51,598 nucleotides of DNA from JBPOHE01 sp052035915 (GCA_052035915.1 JBPOHE010000003.1:1-51598); one strand, 5' to 3'; positions 7,483 to 16,906 are shown, counted from the stretch's first letter. Numbers and translations: made by a program. The notes: a model not told the origin generated them from the sequence alone.

Positions 7483-8874
7483 ATGCGTTATATCAGTACC
7501 CGTGGCGGGGTTTCCCCCGTCAGTTTCAGCGAGGCCGTCATGATGGGCTTGGCTACCGATGGTGGACTCCTGATCCCTGAGTCCATCCCCAAACTGAGTG
7601 AGGCTGAATTGCAAGCCTGGTCGAGGCTGGATTTCCCCGCCTTGGCGGTGGAGGTGATGAGCTTGTTCACCGGCGGGGATATCGGGCGGAAAGACCTGCA
7701 AACATTGGTCAGGCGTTCCTATCAGGGTTTTACCCACCCCGAGGTGACGCCAGTGATTCTCGCCGGGCGGGTCCCAATCCTCGAACTTTTCCATGGACCC
7801 ACGGCCGCTTTCAAGGACGTGGCCCTGCAGTTTCTCGGTAATCTGTTTGAACTCTTGCTGGAACGTCAGGGAGGCCAGCTGAACATCCTTGGCGCCACCT
7901 CGGGCGACACCGGGTCGGCGGCGATTGCCGGGGTGCGCGGCAAGGACAGGATCAACATCTTCATCCTGCACCCCTATCAGCGCATCTCGCCGATCCAGGA
8001 GCGCCAGATGACCACGGTGCTGGACGCCAATGTGCACAATATCGCCATCCGCGGCAGCTTCGATGACGGCCAACGCATCGTCAAGGCCCTGTTCAACGAT
8101 CTTGATTTCAAGCACCAATATCGGCTCGGGGCGATCAACTCCATCAACTGGGCCCGCATCCTGGCCCAGGCCGTGTACTATTTTTATGCCTGGGGGCGGA
8201 TCAGCGGCGGTGATCCGGGCCGGCCGCTCAGCTTTTCGGTGCCCACGGGCAATTTCGGTGATATCTTCGCCGGTTATCTGGCGAGGCGGATGGGACTGCC
8301 GGTGGAACGGTTGATTCTCGCCACCAATCGCAACGACATCCTCAGCCGCTTTATGGCCACCGGGGTCTATCGTGCCGGTGAGGTCTATCCCACCCTGAGC
8401 CCGTCCATGGATATCCAGATCGCCTCCAACTTCGAGCGCTATCTCTATTACCTCATGGATGAAGAGGCGGCGAGCGTGCGGCTCCTCATGACCGAGATGG
8501 GGCAGCGAGGCGAATTGAGGGTGGATGGTGAGCGACTCGCCCGGGTACAAGAGATCTTTTCCGCCCTGGCCGTGAGCGACGCGGAGACCATCGAGCAGAT
8601 AGGCGCCACCTATGCGGCGAGCGGCTATATCCTGGATCCCCACACGGCGGTGGGGGTGCGCGCGGGCGCCGGAAAGGAAGACGTCGTCTGTCTGGCCACC
8701 GCCCATCCGGCCAAGTTCGGCGAGGCGGTGCGCCAGGCCATCGGCCGCGAACCGCCTGTACCCCAGGTATTGCAGGGTCTGCTCGACAAGGCGACAGGCT
8801 ACGCCATTTTGGAGGCGGAGACGGAAGCGGTACGCGCTTTCATGCTGGATGTTTTTGCACACACCCTTCACTGA
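7483..8874 (+). CDS. thrC: Threonine synthase
   Basis: PLP enzyme converting O-phosphohomoserine to threonine. It belongs to the long (E. coli/yeast-type) class: MRYISTRGGVSPVSFSEAV at the N-terminus, then LELFHGPTAAFKDVALQ with the Schiff-base lysine at residue 111. LGATSGDTGSAAI forms the phosphate-binding loop, and SVPTGNFGDIFAGY and SPSMDIQIASNFER are also typical. Length 463 residues. AGGAA at 7470-7474 precedes the ATG. A hairpin with arms 7428-7434 and 7450-7456 lies just upstream and might affect expression. The next gene starts 18 bases downstream, so the two are almost surely co-transcribed. Confidence 0.96.
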   Translation: MRYISTRGGVSPVSFSEAVMMGLATDGGLLIPESIPKLSEAELQAWSRLDFPALAVEVMSLFTGGDIGRKDLQTLVRRSYQGFTHPEVTPVILAGRVPILELFHGPTAAFKDVALQFLGNLFELLLERQGGQLNILGATSGDTGSAAIAGVRGKDRINIFILHPYQRISPIQERQMTTVLDANVHNIAIRGSFDDGQRIVKALFNDLDFKHQYRLGAINSINWARILAQAVYYFYAWGRISGGDPGRPLSFSVPTGNFGDIFAGYLARRMGLPVERLILATNRNDILSRFMATGVYRAGEVYPTLSPSMDIQIASNFERYLYYLMDEEAASVRLLMTEMGQRGELRVDGERLARVQEIFSALAVSDAETIEQIGATYAASGYILDPHTAVGVRAGAGKEDVVCLATAHPAKFGEAVRQAIGREPPVPQVLQGLLDKATGYAILEAETEAVRAFMLDVFAHTLH

Positions 8875-8892
8875 ACCACGGCAGACTGGGCT

Positions 8893-10473
8893 ATGGCTAA
8901 CCGCTACGTACAAATTCTCGATACCACCTTGCGCGATGGTGAACAGACCCAGGGGGTGGCCTTCTCACCCGATGAAAAGATCACTATCGCCAGGACCTTG
9001 TTGGAAGCGGTGCGGGTTGACCGTATCGAGGTGGCCTCGGCCCGGGTGTCCGAAGGCGAACAACTGGCGGTGACTGGTATTGTCGATTGGGCCGAGTCCG
9101 CCGGCTTGGCGGATCGGGTGGAGGTACTGGGTTTTGTCGATCAATGCCGTAGCGTGGACTGGATCCGTTCCACCGGCGGACAGGTGATCAACCTGCTTGC
9201 CAAGGGTAGTGAGAAACACTGTGTTCGACAGCTGAAAAAGACCCTGGCCCAGCACCTGGAGGATATCCGCGCCACCATCGACTATGCCCAGACTCAAGGG
9301 CTGATGGTCAATATGTATCTGGAGGACTGGTCCAACGGCTATCAGGACAGCCCGGGCTATGTCTTTGACCTCATGGATGGGCTCCAGGGGGCCGGTATCC
9401 GCCACTTCATGTTGCCGGACACGCTCGGGGTGCTGACGCCGGAAAAGGTGTACGCCAGCCTGAGCGACATGATCCGCCGTTACCCAGGCTGTCTGTTCGA
9501 CTTCCATCCCCACAATGATTACGGTCTGGGTACGGCCAATGTCATGGCGGCGGCGCGGGCCGGGGTATCAACGGTGCATTGTACGGTCAACTGTCTGGGC
9601 GAGCGGGCGGGCAATGCCTCACTGGCGGAGGTGGTGGTCAACCTGCGCGACCAGATGGGGCTGGAACTGGGGGTGGACGAGTCCCATCTCGCCCGGGTGA
9701 GCGAGTTGGTGGAATATTGTTCCGGGAAGCGGGTGGCGGAAAATGCCCCTGTCGTTGGCGCCGATGTTTTTACCCAGACAGCCGGAATTCACGCCGACGG
9801 TGACAGCAAGGGCAGTCTCTACCAGACCAGATTGCGACCCGAGCGTTTTGGTCGACATCGCAAATATGCCTTGGGCAAGATGAGTGGTCATGCCTCATTG
9901 CTGAAGAACATGGAACGACTGGATATCAGTCTCTCCCCCAAGGATCAGGAGAAGGTGTTGCGTCGTATCGTCGAGCTGGGGGATTCCAAAAAAGTCATCA
10001 CCACCGAAGACCTGCCATTCATCATCGCCGAGGTGCTGGAAAGCCAGGAAGTCAACCGCGTCAATCTGCTCAACTGCTCGGTTACCAGCAGCTTCGACCT
10101 CGAATCCACCGCCAGCATCAAGATGGAGATCGAGGGCGAGCACTTCCTGGCCACGGGATCGGGGAACGGTGGTTTTGACGCCTTCATGAACGCCGTCGGC
10201 CGCATCATGAAAAAACAGGGGGTCCATCTGCCCGAATTGGTGGATTTCGAGGTGCGCATTCCCAAGGGAGGGCGTACCGATGCCCTGACCGAGTGTCTCA
10301 TCACCTGGCAGCGAGAGAGCGGGGGCTTTAAGACCCGGGGGTTGCATTCCAACCAGGTGTTCGCCGCCGTCAACGCCACCCTGCGGATGCTCAATATCCT
10401 CTATCACAAGCAACAACAGCCTTTTGTCGGTAATGATGCCGGGAGCCGGTCAGCCGGAGTTGGGGAGGGCTGA
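8893..10473 (+). CDS. cimA: (R)-citramalate synthase-like DRE-TIM enzyme
   Basis: DRE-TIM metallolyase that condenses acetyl-CoA with a 2-oxo acid. The signature LDTTLRDGEQTQGV starts at residue 9; the metal-binding HPHND has histidines at about 205 and 207. The blocks VEVASARVSEGE-type, LEDWSNG, LPDTLGVL, VFTQTAGIHADGD and YALGKMSGHAS closely parallel my recollection of the characterised Leptospira citramalate synthase more than classical LeuA. The C-terminal third (GGYDAFMN-like GGFDAFMNAVGRI, then VRIPKGGRTDAL) is the LeuA-type allosteric domain. Citramalate leads to 2-oxobutyrate and isoleucine. An isopropylmalate-synthase role cannot be excluded from sequence alone. The gene follows thrC by 18 bases. 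Confidence 0.8.
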   Translation: MANRYVQILDTTLRDGEQTQGVAFSPDEKITIARTLLEAVRVDRIEVASARVSEGEQLAVTGIVDWAESAGLADRVEVLGFVDQCRSVDWIRSTGGQVINLLAKGSEKHCVRQLKKTLAQHLEDIRATIDYAQTQGLMVNMYLEDWSNGYQDSPGYVFDLMDGLQGAGIRHFMLPDTLGVLTPEKVYASLSDMIRRYPGCLFDFHPHNDYGLGTANVMAAARAGVSTVHCTVNCLGERAGNASLAEVVVNLRDQMGLELGVDESHLARVSELVEYCSGKRVAENAPVVGADVFTQTAGIHADGDSKGSLYQTRLRPERFGRHRKYALGKMSGHASLLKNMERLDISLSPKDQEKVLRRIVELGDSKKVITTEDLPFIIAEVLESQEVNRVNLLNCSVTSSFDLESTASIKMEIEGEHFLATGSGNGGFDAFMNAVGRIMKKQGVHLPELVDFEVRIPKGGRTDALTECLITWQRESGGFKTRGLHSNQVFAAVNATLRMLNILYHKQQQPFVGNDAGSRSAGVGEG

Positions 10474-10565
10474 GGGGCTCGGGCTGATCTCCCTATTGAT
10501 CCTGATTCACCTGAGAGGCGTGCCGAGATGGGCCGCTCTCTTCCCCGACCTGTGTTGGCCCTGTG

Positions 10566-12161
10566 ATGGAAACGTCCCCGGATAAAAAGTTTTTTTTCCT
10601 GTCCGTGGCGGTGATGGGTGTGGCCGCCGGTTATTGGATGTCTTGGATCACCGCCCTGGGGCCGGGGGTCTCTCCGGATTCCCTTGTCTATATCGCCACA
10701 GCGAAGAATCTGTTGGCGGGGAATGGCTTCTTTGCCCAGGGTTCACCCATGACGCAGTTCCCGCCTCTCTATCCAGTATCGCTGGCGCTGGGCGGTCTGA
10801 TTCACCCGGATATTCTCAGCGTAGCCCGGGTCATGCATTCCCTGATTTACGCCATCAATGGGGGGCTGGCCGCCCTGATACTGTATCAGGCTACGGCCAA
10901 AAGCTATTGGGCCGGAATATTGGGCTTGTTGGCCTTTGTGGCTGCGGTTCCTCTCATGCAAGTCCATGCCGTGGCCTGGTCGGAACCCCTGTTTATCACT
11001 TTCATTCTCAGTGCATCCCTGATTTTTCCGAGATATATCATGGTCTTCAGCCCTATCCGGCTGGTGGTTTCCGCAGTATTGGCAGCCCTGGCCATGACGA
11101 CGCGCTATATCGGTCTGAGTCTCCTGCTGGCCATGAGTTTCCATCATCTCATGATGGGGTGGCGGCTCCCCTGGACCCGGCGCCTCATCAATATCTGCTG
11201 GCTAGCCAGCATCGCCGCCATTCCCCTCTCTCTTTGGCTGCTACGCAATCTTATCCTGGCCGGTACCGCAACCAGCCGCCATCTTCAGTTCCACGCTATC
11301 TCTTTCTCTCACCTGAAACAGGCATTGGAGACCCTGTACGGTTTTATCCTGCCCTTCCCGGCGGAGCCATGGGTACAGGCTATGCTCATGATATGGCTGG
11401 TGATGTGTATGATGGCGGCGCTGACTGCCCAGTATCGAGCCTTAAGCCGCGTTCCAGATCAGTATTCCTTGCCTCTCGCCTATCAAGTGTTCGGTCTGCT
11501 GTTCTGCGGGTTCTATGGCGCTTTTTTGGTGGTTTCTCTGATCCTCTTCGATGCCCATATTCCCCTGGATGCCCGGATCCTCTCACCGCTGTTTGTTATA
11601 TGGCTTATCCTGATCATAGCCTCCCTCTGGAATGCCATCCGACTCATGAATAGCAAATGGTTGAAGGCAATCGCCTTCGTCATCGTGGTTCTATTGTTGA
11701 CGATCAACGCCACGCGGGCATTTTCCCTGGCCACTCGTATTCACGAACAGGGTTTGGGTTTTTCATCGCCGCTCTGGACCAGGTCGAATACGCTGGCCTT
11801 TCTCGGATCTCTTAGCCAAGACTCTGTTTTCTATTCGAATGGCGCAGATATCATAGAATATTTCACCTCGAAACGGGCCCGCTCCCTACCGGCCATGGGT
11901 GATCCAAGATCACTCGTCCGGAATCAAACCTTCGAGCATGAGATGGCACTCATGTGTACCGAACTCGCGCAGGGTCGGGCCAGATTGGTATATCTCAATC
12001 ACGTCGATTGGCGCTGGTATCTCCCGTCGCGTTCCGAGTTCGAGCCTACCTGTCCGGCCCTCCAGGCCCTGGTATTCGATGATGGGATTATCTATGAGGC
12101 CGTGCCGGGTGATATGATGCCAGTTTCCCCTGCTTTCCAACCGGATCGGGGTGTACCCTAA
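10566..12161 (+). CDS. GT-C-like polytopic membrane protein
   Basis: A 531-residue protein with about ten to eleven hydrophobic segments and a soluble C-terminal region of roughly 130 residues. Near residues 31-46 is PGVSPDSLVYIATAKN, a first-loop acidic site in the position used by dolichyl-phosphate-mannose-type (GT39/GT-C) glycosyltransferases, followed by FPPLYP. Later the sequence has AWSEPLF and TTRYIGLSLL, also common in this superfamily. I infer a periplasm-facing sugar transferase using a polyprenyl-phosphate donor, with unknown acceptor. The ATG at 10566 is preferred over the GTG one codon earlier. It stands 92 bases after the citramalate synthase gene, so operon membership is uncertain. 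Confidence 0.6.
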   Translation: METSPDKKFFFLSVAVMGVAAGYWMSWITALGPGVSPDSLVYIATAKNLLAGNGFFAQGSPMTQFPPLYPVSLALGGLIHPDILSVARVMHSLIYAINGGLAALILYQATAKSYWAGILGLLAFVAAVPLMQVHAVAWSEPLFITFILSASLIFPRYIMVFSPIRLVVSAVLAALAMTTRYIGLSLLLAMSFHHLMMGWRLPWTRRLINICWLASIAAIPLSLWLLRNLILAGTATSRHLQFHAISFSHLKQALETLYGFILPFPAEPWVQAMLMIWLVMCMMAALTAQYRALSRVPDQYSLPLAYQVFGLLFCGFYGAFLVVSLILFDAHIPLDARILSPLFVIWLILIIASLWNAIRLMNSKWLKAIAFVIVVLLLTINATRAFSLATRIHEQGLGFSSPLWTRSNTLAFLGSLSQDSVFYSNGADIIEYFTSKRARSLPAMGDPRSLVRNQTFEHEMALMCTELAQGRARLVYLNHVDWRWYLPSRSEFEPTCPALQALVFDDGIIYEAVPGDMMPVSPAFQPDRGVP

Positions 12162-12277
12162 GCGATCCGGGTGCGCATCATCTCCACGAGCTATTTCTGA
12201 ATCCCCCATCTGGGGGTAAAGACTATCGACTATTGTTTTTCGATACCCTGGTTTTGCTTCAATCACGGAGAATTCAT

Positions 12278-13036
12278 GTGAAATTATTAGCAGCCACCAC
12301 CCTGGCCGCCGGTCTTACCCTGGCTTGTTCGGTCTCCGCCGCTTGGAAGGTGCTGGATAACGATGGTCAGATCATCTTGTTCAGTAGCGGTTCGATCAAA
12401 ACCCTGGAGACGGATGGGGCGGCCAGCATCATCGATTCCGCTACCGGACAGATCACCCTGACCAACCCGCAGAAAGCTCTCTATACCCAAGGCAGCGCCG
12501 ATGACTATTGCACCGCCTTCAAGGAGATGATGCACAAGGCCATGCAGGCCCTGCCTCCAGAGCAGCGTGCGCTCATGCAGCAGATGATGCAGGAAAGCCT
12601 CGGCAATACCTCTCAACCCCAGGAGGCTGAGATCAAGGTGCAGAAGATCGGCGCGGGAGACAAGATCGCCGGCTTCGAGACCGACAAATATCAGATCTTC
12701 GTCAAGGGACAGTTGCAGGAAGATATCTGGCTGGCCAAGGACGCCAAACTTCAGGCGGAGCTGGCGCAACTCAACATGGAAATCATGCAGAAGTTCGATG
12801 GCTGCATCAACAGCAGCATGGGGCTGGCGCAGGAGCCGAAGGTCCCGAAGGAATATTCGGATCTGCTCAAACAGGGTTGGGAAATGAAAAGCGTGCTCTA
12901 TCAGAATGGGCAACAGATGGCTGTCAATGAAACCCTGTCGCTGACGGAAACCGAGCTTTCTCCCCGGGAGTTCTCGGTGCCCGAGGGATTCCGCAAGATT
13001 CCGATCATCGAGTTTCTGACCAGCGCCTCCGACTGA
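12278..13036 (+). CDS. Secreted DUF4412-like protein
   Basis: A 252-residue protein with a clear signal peptide (MKLLAATTLAAGLTLACSVSAA, cleavage near residue 22). The mature part is hydrophilic. It includes TNPQKALYTQGSADDYC and a Met/Gln-rich helix LPPEQRALMQQMMQ. These are followed by KIGAGDKIAGFETDKYQIFVKGQLQEDIWLAKD, the pattern of DUF4412-type periplasmic proteins. Function is unknown. The GTG at 12278 is chosen because CGGAG at 12266-12270 is well placed and because the signal peptide begins there. No operon partner is evident; the next gene is convergent. Confidence 0.7.
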   Translation: MKLLAATTLAAGLTLACSVSAAWKVLDNDGQIILFSSGSIKTLETDGAASIIDSATGQITLTNPQKALYTQGSADDYCTAFKEMMHKAMQALPPEQRALMQQMMQESLGNTSQPQEAEIKVQKIGAGDKIAGFETDKYQIFVKGQLQEDIWLAKDAKLQAELAQLNMEIMQKFDGCINSSMGLAQEPKVPKEYSDLLKQGWEMKSVLYQNGQQMAVNETLSLTETELSPREFSVPEGFRKIPIIEFLTSASD

Positions 13037-13249
13037 GGCGATGGCTTGGGTGAAGATCCGTCCGCTCAGCGGGCGGAAGCTGGTGCCAATGCCTATTCGG
13101 TTTTCCCGGATCCTCGGCTGAAAGGTTGGCCGCCGAACCCACCTTGGCCGGCCAGGTATTCAGCAAGCGATGCCGTAGGCTGTCGATGAGCGTAGCGAAT
13201 CCCAGCGCTTTGCCTGAACCAGGAAACCGGGTTTCCGATAGGCTCCTCC

Positions 13250-13364
13250 CGGGCACGGGCCCTTTGGCCTGGTTTTTGTTCTCAATAGGAGAACAATTAC
13301 TCTTATAAATGAGCTATTGTTCTTTTATTGAGAACAGAAAAAGGCTATTTCCAGCCGAGGCCCG
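13250..13364. repeat. Twin-palindrome repeat, copy B
   Basis: Left arm CGGGC at 13250. The first palindrome at 13276-13296 has perfect 8-bp arms TTGTTCTC / GAGAACAA around AATAG; the second at 13317-13337 has arms TGTTCT / AGAACA. Start-to-start distance is 41 bp. The right arm GCCCG ends at 13364, base 33 counted from the second GAAC. It lies between convergent genes. The 20-bp spacer contains TTATAAATG, shared with copy E. The segment 13037-13249 before it shows no gene. Confidence 0.8.
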
Positions 13365-13463
13365 GTTCCCTTCGACTGGCGATGAGCCTGGCCCGCCAGG
13401 TCGGCACCCGTGCCCGACACCTTTTATGATACGTCGGGCAACGCGATGCCTTTGCCCGATCCA

Positions 13464-13534
13464 CCCGCATTTTTCACCGGGTAGCGTGGCGGGCCTATCG
13501 GCGTCCGCAGTAGACGGCTGGTGAGCAATGCGGG
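13464..13534. repeat. Short copy of the CCCGCATT-ended repeat
   Basis: This 71-bp segment begins with CCCGCATTTTTCACC and ends with its near complement, immediately next to the stop codon of the minus-strand glycosyltransferase. Read on the minus strand, its first 45 or so bases match the start of the 27084-27259 repeat with few changes (CTACTGCGGACGCCGA is identical). Its end (CCGGTGAAAAATGCGGG) also matches. It looks like an internally shortened member of the same family and could serve as a transcription terminator. Confidence 0.65.
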
Positions 13535-14485
13535 TTAGCGACCCGGTGGCCAATACATCCCGGTGCGATCCAACAGACCATGCAGGAGGCCATAGGCAAA
13601 GGCCTTGGATTGGGCCCCTGGCCGATTCTGCACCAGCAAGGTCATCAACCAGCGGAGCAGGGTGCCGGGGACGGCCTGAGTCCATAACCTGTAGCCATGG
13701 TAGCGCTTGGCGATGATCAGCCGATTGCGTATCTCGTAATAGCGTTTCCAGGGCGCCAGTTCGAGGACCTGGATGGTATGACCCAGGATGCGTAGCGGTC
13801 GTCGTTTCGGGAGTGGATGCCGCACCCGACTTGCCTTGACCATGAGTATCCGGCCTCCCTGACGGCGGATGCGGTGACAATATTCCGCATCGTCCCCGCT
13901 GATGAAAAATCCTCGATCCGGTACCCCGATCCGTTCCATCAGGCTGCGATGCAGCAACATCCCGAGAAAGGGGGCATTGGTGGTCTCGACGATCGCCGGG
14001 AGATGTGAAGCGATGGTCGTGGTTATGGTCTTGCTGGATTGATCCAGCATCGCTACCGGCCAGCAGAGCTCGTCGCACCCCTTTTCCAAACCCACGGCGA
14101 CCGAGCAGTAGACGCTGTCCCAATCAACAGCGCGCTCCATGAGCAGCCGCAGGGCGTCTGCTTCGATCAGCGCATCGTCGTCCAGGAGCCAGAGCCATTG
14201 GTGGTCGCCGGCGAGAAACCTTTCCACCGCGGCGGCAAAGCCGCCGGCGCCGCCGGAGTTGTGCTCCAGGCGCTGGTAGACAAGGCTTGGTGTGTTCAGG
14301 AGCCCGGTTTCCCGGAGTGCGGGGTAGGTGCCGTCGGTCGAGGCGTTGTCCAGGATCAGGATCTCGTCGAGGGGACGGCTTTGCGCCAGCAAGGCCTTGA
14401 CGGCCTGGAGCAGACACTCCTTGCGGTTATGGGTGACGACGGCCGCCGTGATCCTAACCTTCACCGGCGCGTCCGAGGATGTCAT
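13535..14485 (-). CDS. GT2 glycosyltransferase, probable galactofuranosyltransferase
   Basis: A 316-residue GT-A-fold enzyme. N-terminal AAVVTHNRKECLLQAVKALLAQ is followed by ILILDNASTDGT, the NSGGAGGFA motif and WLWLLDDDA with the metal-binding DDD. These are the pattern of GlfT/WbbI-like galactofuranosyltransferases. FFISGDDAEYCHRI supplies the probable catalytic acid region. The C-terminus YYEIRNRLIIAKRY is typical of cell-surface GT2 enzymes. Its start overlaps the end of the UDP-galactopyranose mutase gene by 32 bases, so the mutase probably makes its donor, UDP-galactofuranose. The acceptor, likely an O-antigen or capsule repeat, is unknown. Confidence 0.8.
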   Translation of the reverse strand: MTSSDAPVKVRITAAVVTHNRKECLLQAVKALLAQSRPLDEILILDNASTDGTYPALRETGLLNTPSLVYQRLEHNSGGAGGFAAAVERFLAGDHQWLWLLDDDALIEADALRLLMERAVDWDSVYCSVAVGLEKGCDELCWPVAMLDQSSKTITTTIASHLPAIVETTNAPFLGMLLHRSLMERIGVPDRGFFISGDDAEYCHRIRRQGGRILMVKASRVRHPLPKRRPLRILGHTIQVLELAPWKRYYEIRNRLIIAKRYHGYRLWTQAVPGTLLRWLMTLLVQNRPGAQSKAFAYGLLHGLLDRTGMYWPPGR

Positions 14486-15563
14486 CGGCCTCCTTGAGGG
14501 CGGCGCCGACTACCTGATCCATGTTGTAGTAACGATACTGGGCCAGCCGACCGACAAAGCTGACACCCCCCTCCCGTTCCGCCAAGGCCTTATAACGCTG
14601 ATACAGTGCCTCGTTTTCCGCACGTGGGATCGGGTAATAGGGATCACCCTCGGCCTGGGGATATTCCCGCACGATCGAGGTGCCTGGGTGTGATTGCCCG
14701 GTCATGTGTTTGAACTCGGTGATCCGGGTGAAGCTCTGATCGTTGGGATAATTGACCACGGCCACCGGTTGATAGCAGGCCAGATCGGCATGATGACTAT
14801 GTTCGAACAGCAAAGACCGATAGGGGAGGGGGCCGAAACAATAACCGAAATAGGCGTCGATGGGTCCGGTGTAGATAACATGCCCGGCCCGAACAGGCTT
14901 ACGGATATCCCTATAGTCTTCACCCAGTCTCAGACTGATGTTCGGATGGTCCAGCATACGCTCGAACATGGCGGTATAGCCTTGGAGCGGCATGGCCTGA
15001 AATCGATCGGTGAAATAACGGTCATCCCTGTTGGTGCGTACCGGGATGCGAACGGCCACACCGGCCTTGAGTTGCGAGGGCTCCAGCCCCCATTGCTTGC
15101 GGGTGTAGTTGAGGAAGAACTTTTCGTATAAATCCCGCCCGACACTGTTGAGCACCACATCCTCGCTGGTCAGGATGGGGTCCCGAGGTTCCCGAACCCG
15201 CTCGAAGAAGGCCGCGGCACCTTTCTCGTCGAGATCCAGTCCATAGACTTGGTTCAAGGTGTCCCGATTGATCGGAAAGGGATAGAGCCGACCATTCAGG
15301 AAACTGCGCACCCGGTGTGCGTATCCGTGCCAGTCGGTAAAGCGTGAGAGATAGCGGAAGATGCGCTCGCTGTTGGTGTGAAAGATATGGGGGCCATAGG
15401 GATGGATCAGCACTCCATGGGCATCGTAGGCATCATGGGCGTTGCCGCCGATGTGGGAGCGACGGTCGATGAGAATGACCCTCTGTCCGGCGTCGGCAAG
15501 TTCCCGCGCCATGACGCTGCCGGCGAAACCGGCGCCGACAACCAGGTACGTCATGGTGTTCAA
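14454..15563 (-). CDS. glf: UDP-galactopyranose mutase
   Basis: Flavoenzyme interconverting UDP-galactopyranose and UDP-galactofuranose. The FAD-binding VVGAGFAGSVMARELA follows the first few residues, then IDRRSHIGGNAHD. The family block HPYGPHIFHTNSERIFRYLSRF and the substrate-site region FPINRDTLNQVYG follow. GYTAMFERML, VIYTGPIDAYFGY and FTRITEFKHMTGQ are all characteristic. Its 369 residues match bacterial Glf. An alternative start three codons in (15554) is equally possible. It is followed with overlap by the galactofuranosyltransferase gene and preceded by a metallophosphatase gene 28 bases away. Confidence 0.96.
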   Translation of the reverse strand: MNTMTYLVVGAGFAGSVMARELADAGQRVILIDRRSHIGGNAHDAYDAHGVLIHPYGPHIFHTNSERIFRYLSRFTDWHGYAHRVRSFLNGRLYPFPINRDTLNQVYGLDLDEKGAAAFFERVREPRDPILTSEDVVLNSVGRDLYEKFFLNYTRKQWGLEPSQLKAGVAVRIPVRTNRDDRYFTDRFQAMPLQGYTAMFERMLDHPNISLRLGEDYRDIRKPVRAGHVIYTGPIDAYFGYCFGPLPYRSLLFEHSHHADLACYQPVAVVNYPNDQSFTRITEFKHMTGQSHPGTSIVREYPQAEGDPYYPIPRAENEALYQRYKALAEREGGVSFVGRLAQYRYYNMDQVVGAALKEADDILGRAGEG

Positions 15564-15591
15564 AATACCTCTGCAGCGAACCGGTAGCCGG

Positions 15592-16425
15592 CTAGAGGGT
15601 CTTCAGAAAGCACTCCACCGATTCCTCCAGGCTCAGTTCCCCGGCCCGGACCGCGGCCTCATGGCTGGTACTCCAAGGTCGGATCAGGGACTTGGCCAGG
15701 CGCCATTCGTGGTAGATGAGTCGGGCCATGGGACCCCCGGCGTCGAGAAAGCCGCTATCCTGATAGTCCCGGTCCGCCCGTTCCCGGTCGTAGGCAAAAC
15801 GCAGCAAGCGGCTGTGCCAGTGTCCCTGGAAGAATTCCAACTGACCATAACTGGCGCGGATGTCGCCATCGAAGGGGGTACCCACCGAACCGACATTGAG
15901 GATGTCCGTATCCCGAAAGCGCCGCAGCATGGGCTTGTGGGTATGAGCGGTGACGAAGACATGCACCTCTTCCGGGAGGCGATTGGGGAGTTCTTCGTCC
16001 GGGATGCTGGCGGAGATCCCCTCCCGATTGCTGCGGATCGAGCCGTGGGTGGCATGGACCCAACGTGGGTCTCCCGGGGCATGGAGGCAGAGATGATCCG
16101 CCCAGGTGCTGAGCTGTTGCTTGCGGGCGCCGAGCTGGGCCGCCGTCCAGTCGGTGAAGCGGCGCATTTCGGCGTCCAGGGGGGAGGCGGGCGTTTCGGA
16201 CTCGCAACGCAGCACAAAGTCTTCGTGATTGCCACGCAAGGGGATCCAGCCTTGTTCGCGCTGCCTGGCGCTGAAGAGATCCAGGCATTCGAGGCTGCGG
16301 GGACCCCGATTGACCAGATCGCCGTTCATGACGACCAGATCCGGTTGCCAGGCGGCGAGCTGTTCGATCAGCGCCTCCATCGCCGGAAGATTCCCCTGCA
16401 CATCGGAAAAGACGGCGATTTTCAT
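15592..16425 (-). CDS. Calcineurin-like metallophosphoesterase
   Basis: A 277-residue cytoplasmic member of the YfcE/MJ0936-like phosphoesterases. All metal-ligand motifs are visible in order: SDVQGN (residues 7-12), NGDLVNRGP, RGNHED, HATHG, TAHTHKP and NVGSVG. Residues 195-277 form a family-variable tail. The natural substrate cannot be read from sequence. It lies between the cupin gene (21 bases upstream) and glf (28 bases downstream) on the same strand, so it is probably transcribed with them, though no shared pathway is obvious. Confidence 0.88.
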   Translation of the reverse strand: MKIAVFSDVQGNLPAMEALIEQLAAWQPDLVVMNGDLVNRGPRSLECLDLFSARQREQGWIPLRGNHEDFVLRCESETPASPLDAEMRRFTDWTAAQLGARKQQLSTWADHLCLHAPGDPRWVHATHGSIRSNREGISASIPDEELPNRLPEEVHVFVTAHTHKPMLRRFRDTDILNVGSVGTPFDGDIRASYGQLEFFQGHWHSRLLRFAYDRERADRDYQDSGFLDAGGPMARLIYHEWRLAKSLIRPWSTSHEAAVRAGELSLEESVECFLKTL

Positions 16426-16446
16426 TAGGGTATGAGGCCGGAAAAG

Positions 16447-16743
16447 TTATGGACGCAGACGATAACCATAGAGCCAACGGGCCTGGGAACGGCCGAGGTT
16501 GCGAACCGAATGCCGCACGCCGGCCGGGATGAAGATCTCTTCCCCTATCTGCGGACGGATGACCCGGTCGCCGATCACCAGTTCCATCTCCCCTTCGAGG
16601 ACCAGCAGCAGTTCGTCGGTGCCATGGACATAGTCCTCCCATCTCTGGCCGGGGGGATCGATCCAGGTATCGCAACTGAATCCCCGGGCCTGCCAGCGGA
16701 CGGCGATAGCTTCGGGTCTGGGCGGGAGGGTTTCGGCAGGCAT
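16447..16743 (-). CDS. Small cupin-domain protein
   Basis: A 98-residue single-domain cupin. The two conserved cupin motifs are recognisable in the segments WEDYVHGTDELLLVLEGEMEL and PQIGEEIFIPAGVRHSVRNLG. The first has only one of the usual histidines, so metal binding may be altered. The start at 16743 is chosen over an upstream frame reaching 16872, whose first 43 residues do not look conserved. Function is unknown; related proteins often bind small ligands or act as sugar-modifying or stress proteins. It heads the minus-strand group with the phosphatase, glf and glycosyltransferase, and is divergent from the gene at 16907. Confidence 0.75.
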   Translation of the reverse strand: MPAETLPPRPEAIAVRWQARGFSCDTWIDPPGQRWEDYVHGTDELLLVLEGEMELVIGDRVIRPQIGEEIFIPAGVRHSVRNLGRSQARWLYGYRLRP

Positions 16744-16906
16744 GGGCGATCGGCAGGGTAGGAGTTTAAGAGGGATTCCCGGGTTTGGTGGGGGATGCGC
16801 GCTCTTGGTAAGATGTCCAATTCGGCCGGGCCCGACTATTCGGTCTATGAACCGGGCAGCCTCTCTGGCCATTCGTTCGAGTCACCTCCCAAGAGCAGAG
16901 CCTAGC

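Noticed and set aside
13276..13337. GTTCTC...GAGAAC palindromes as operators of a LexA-like or similar repressor
   Set aside because: Three of the four intact copies lie between convergent genes, away from promoters, and a 115-bp region is conserved, not just the palindromes.
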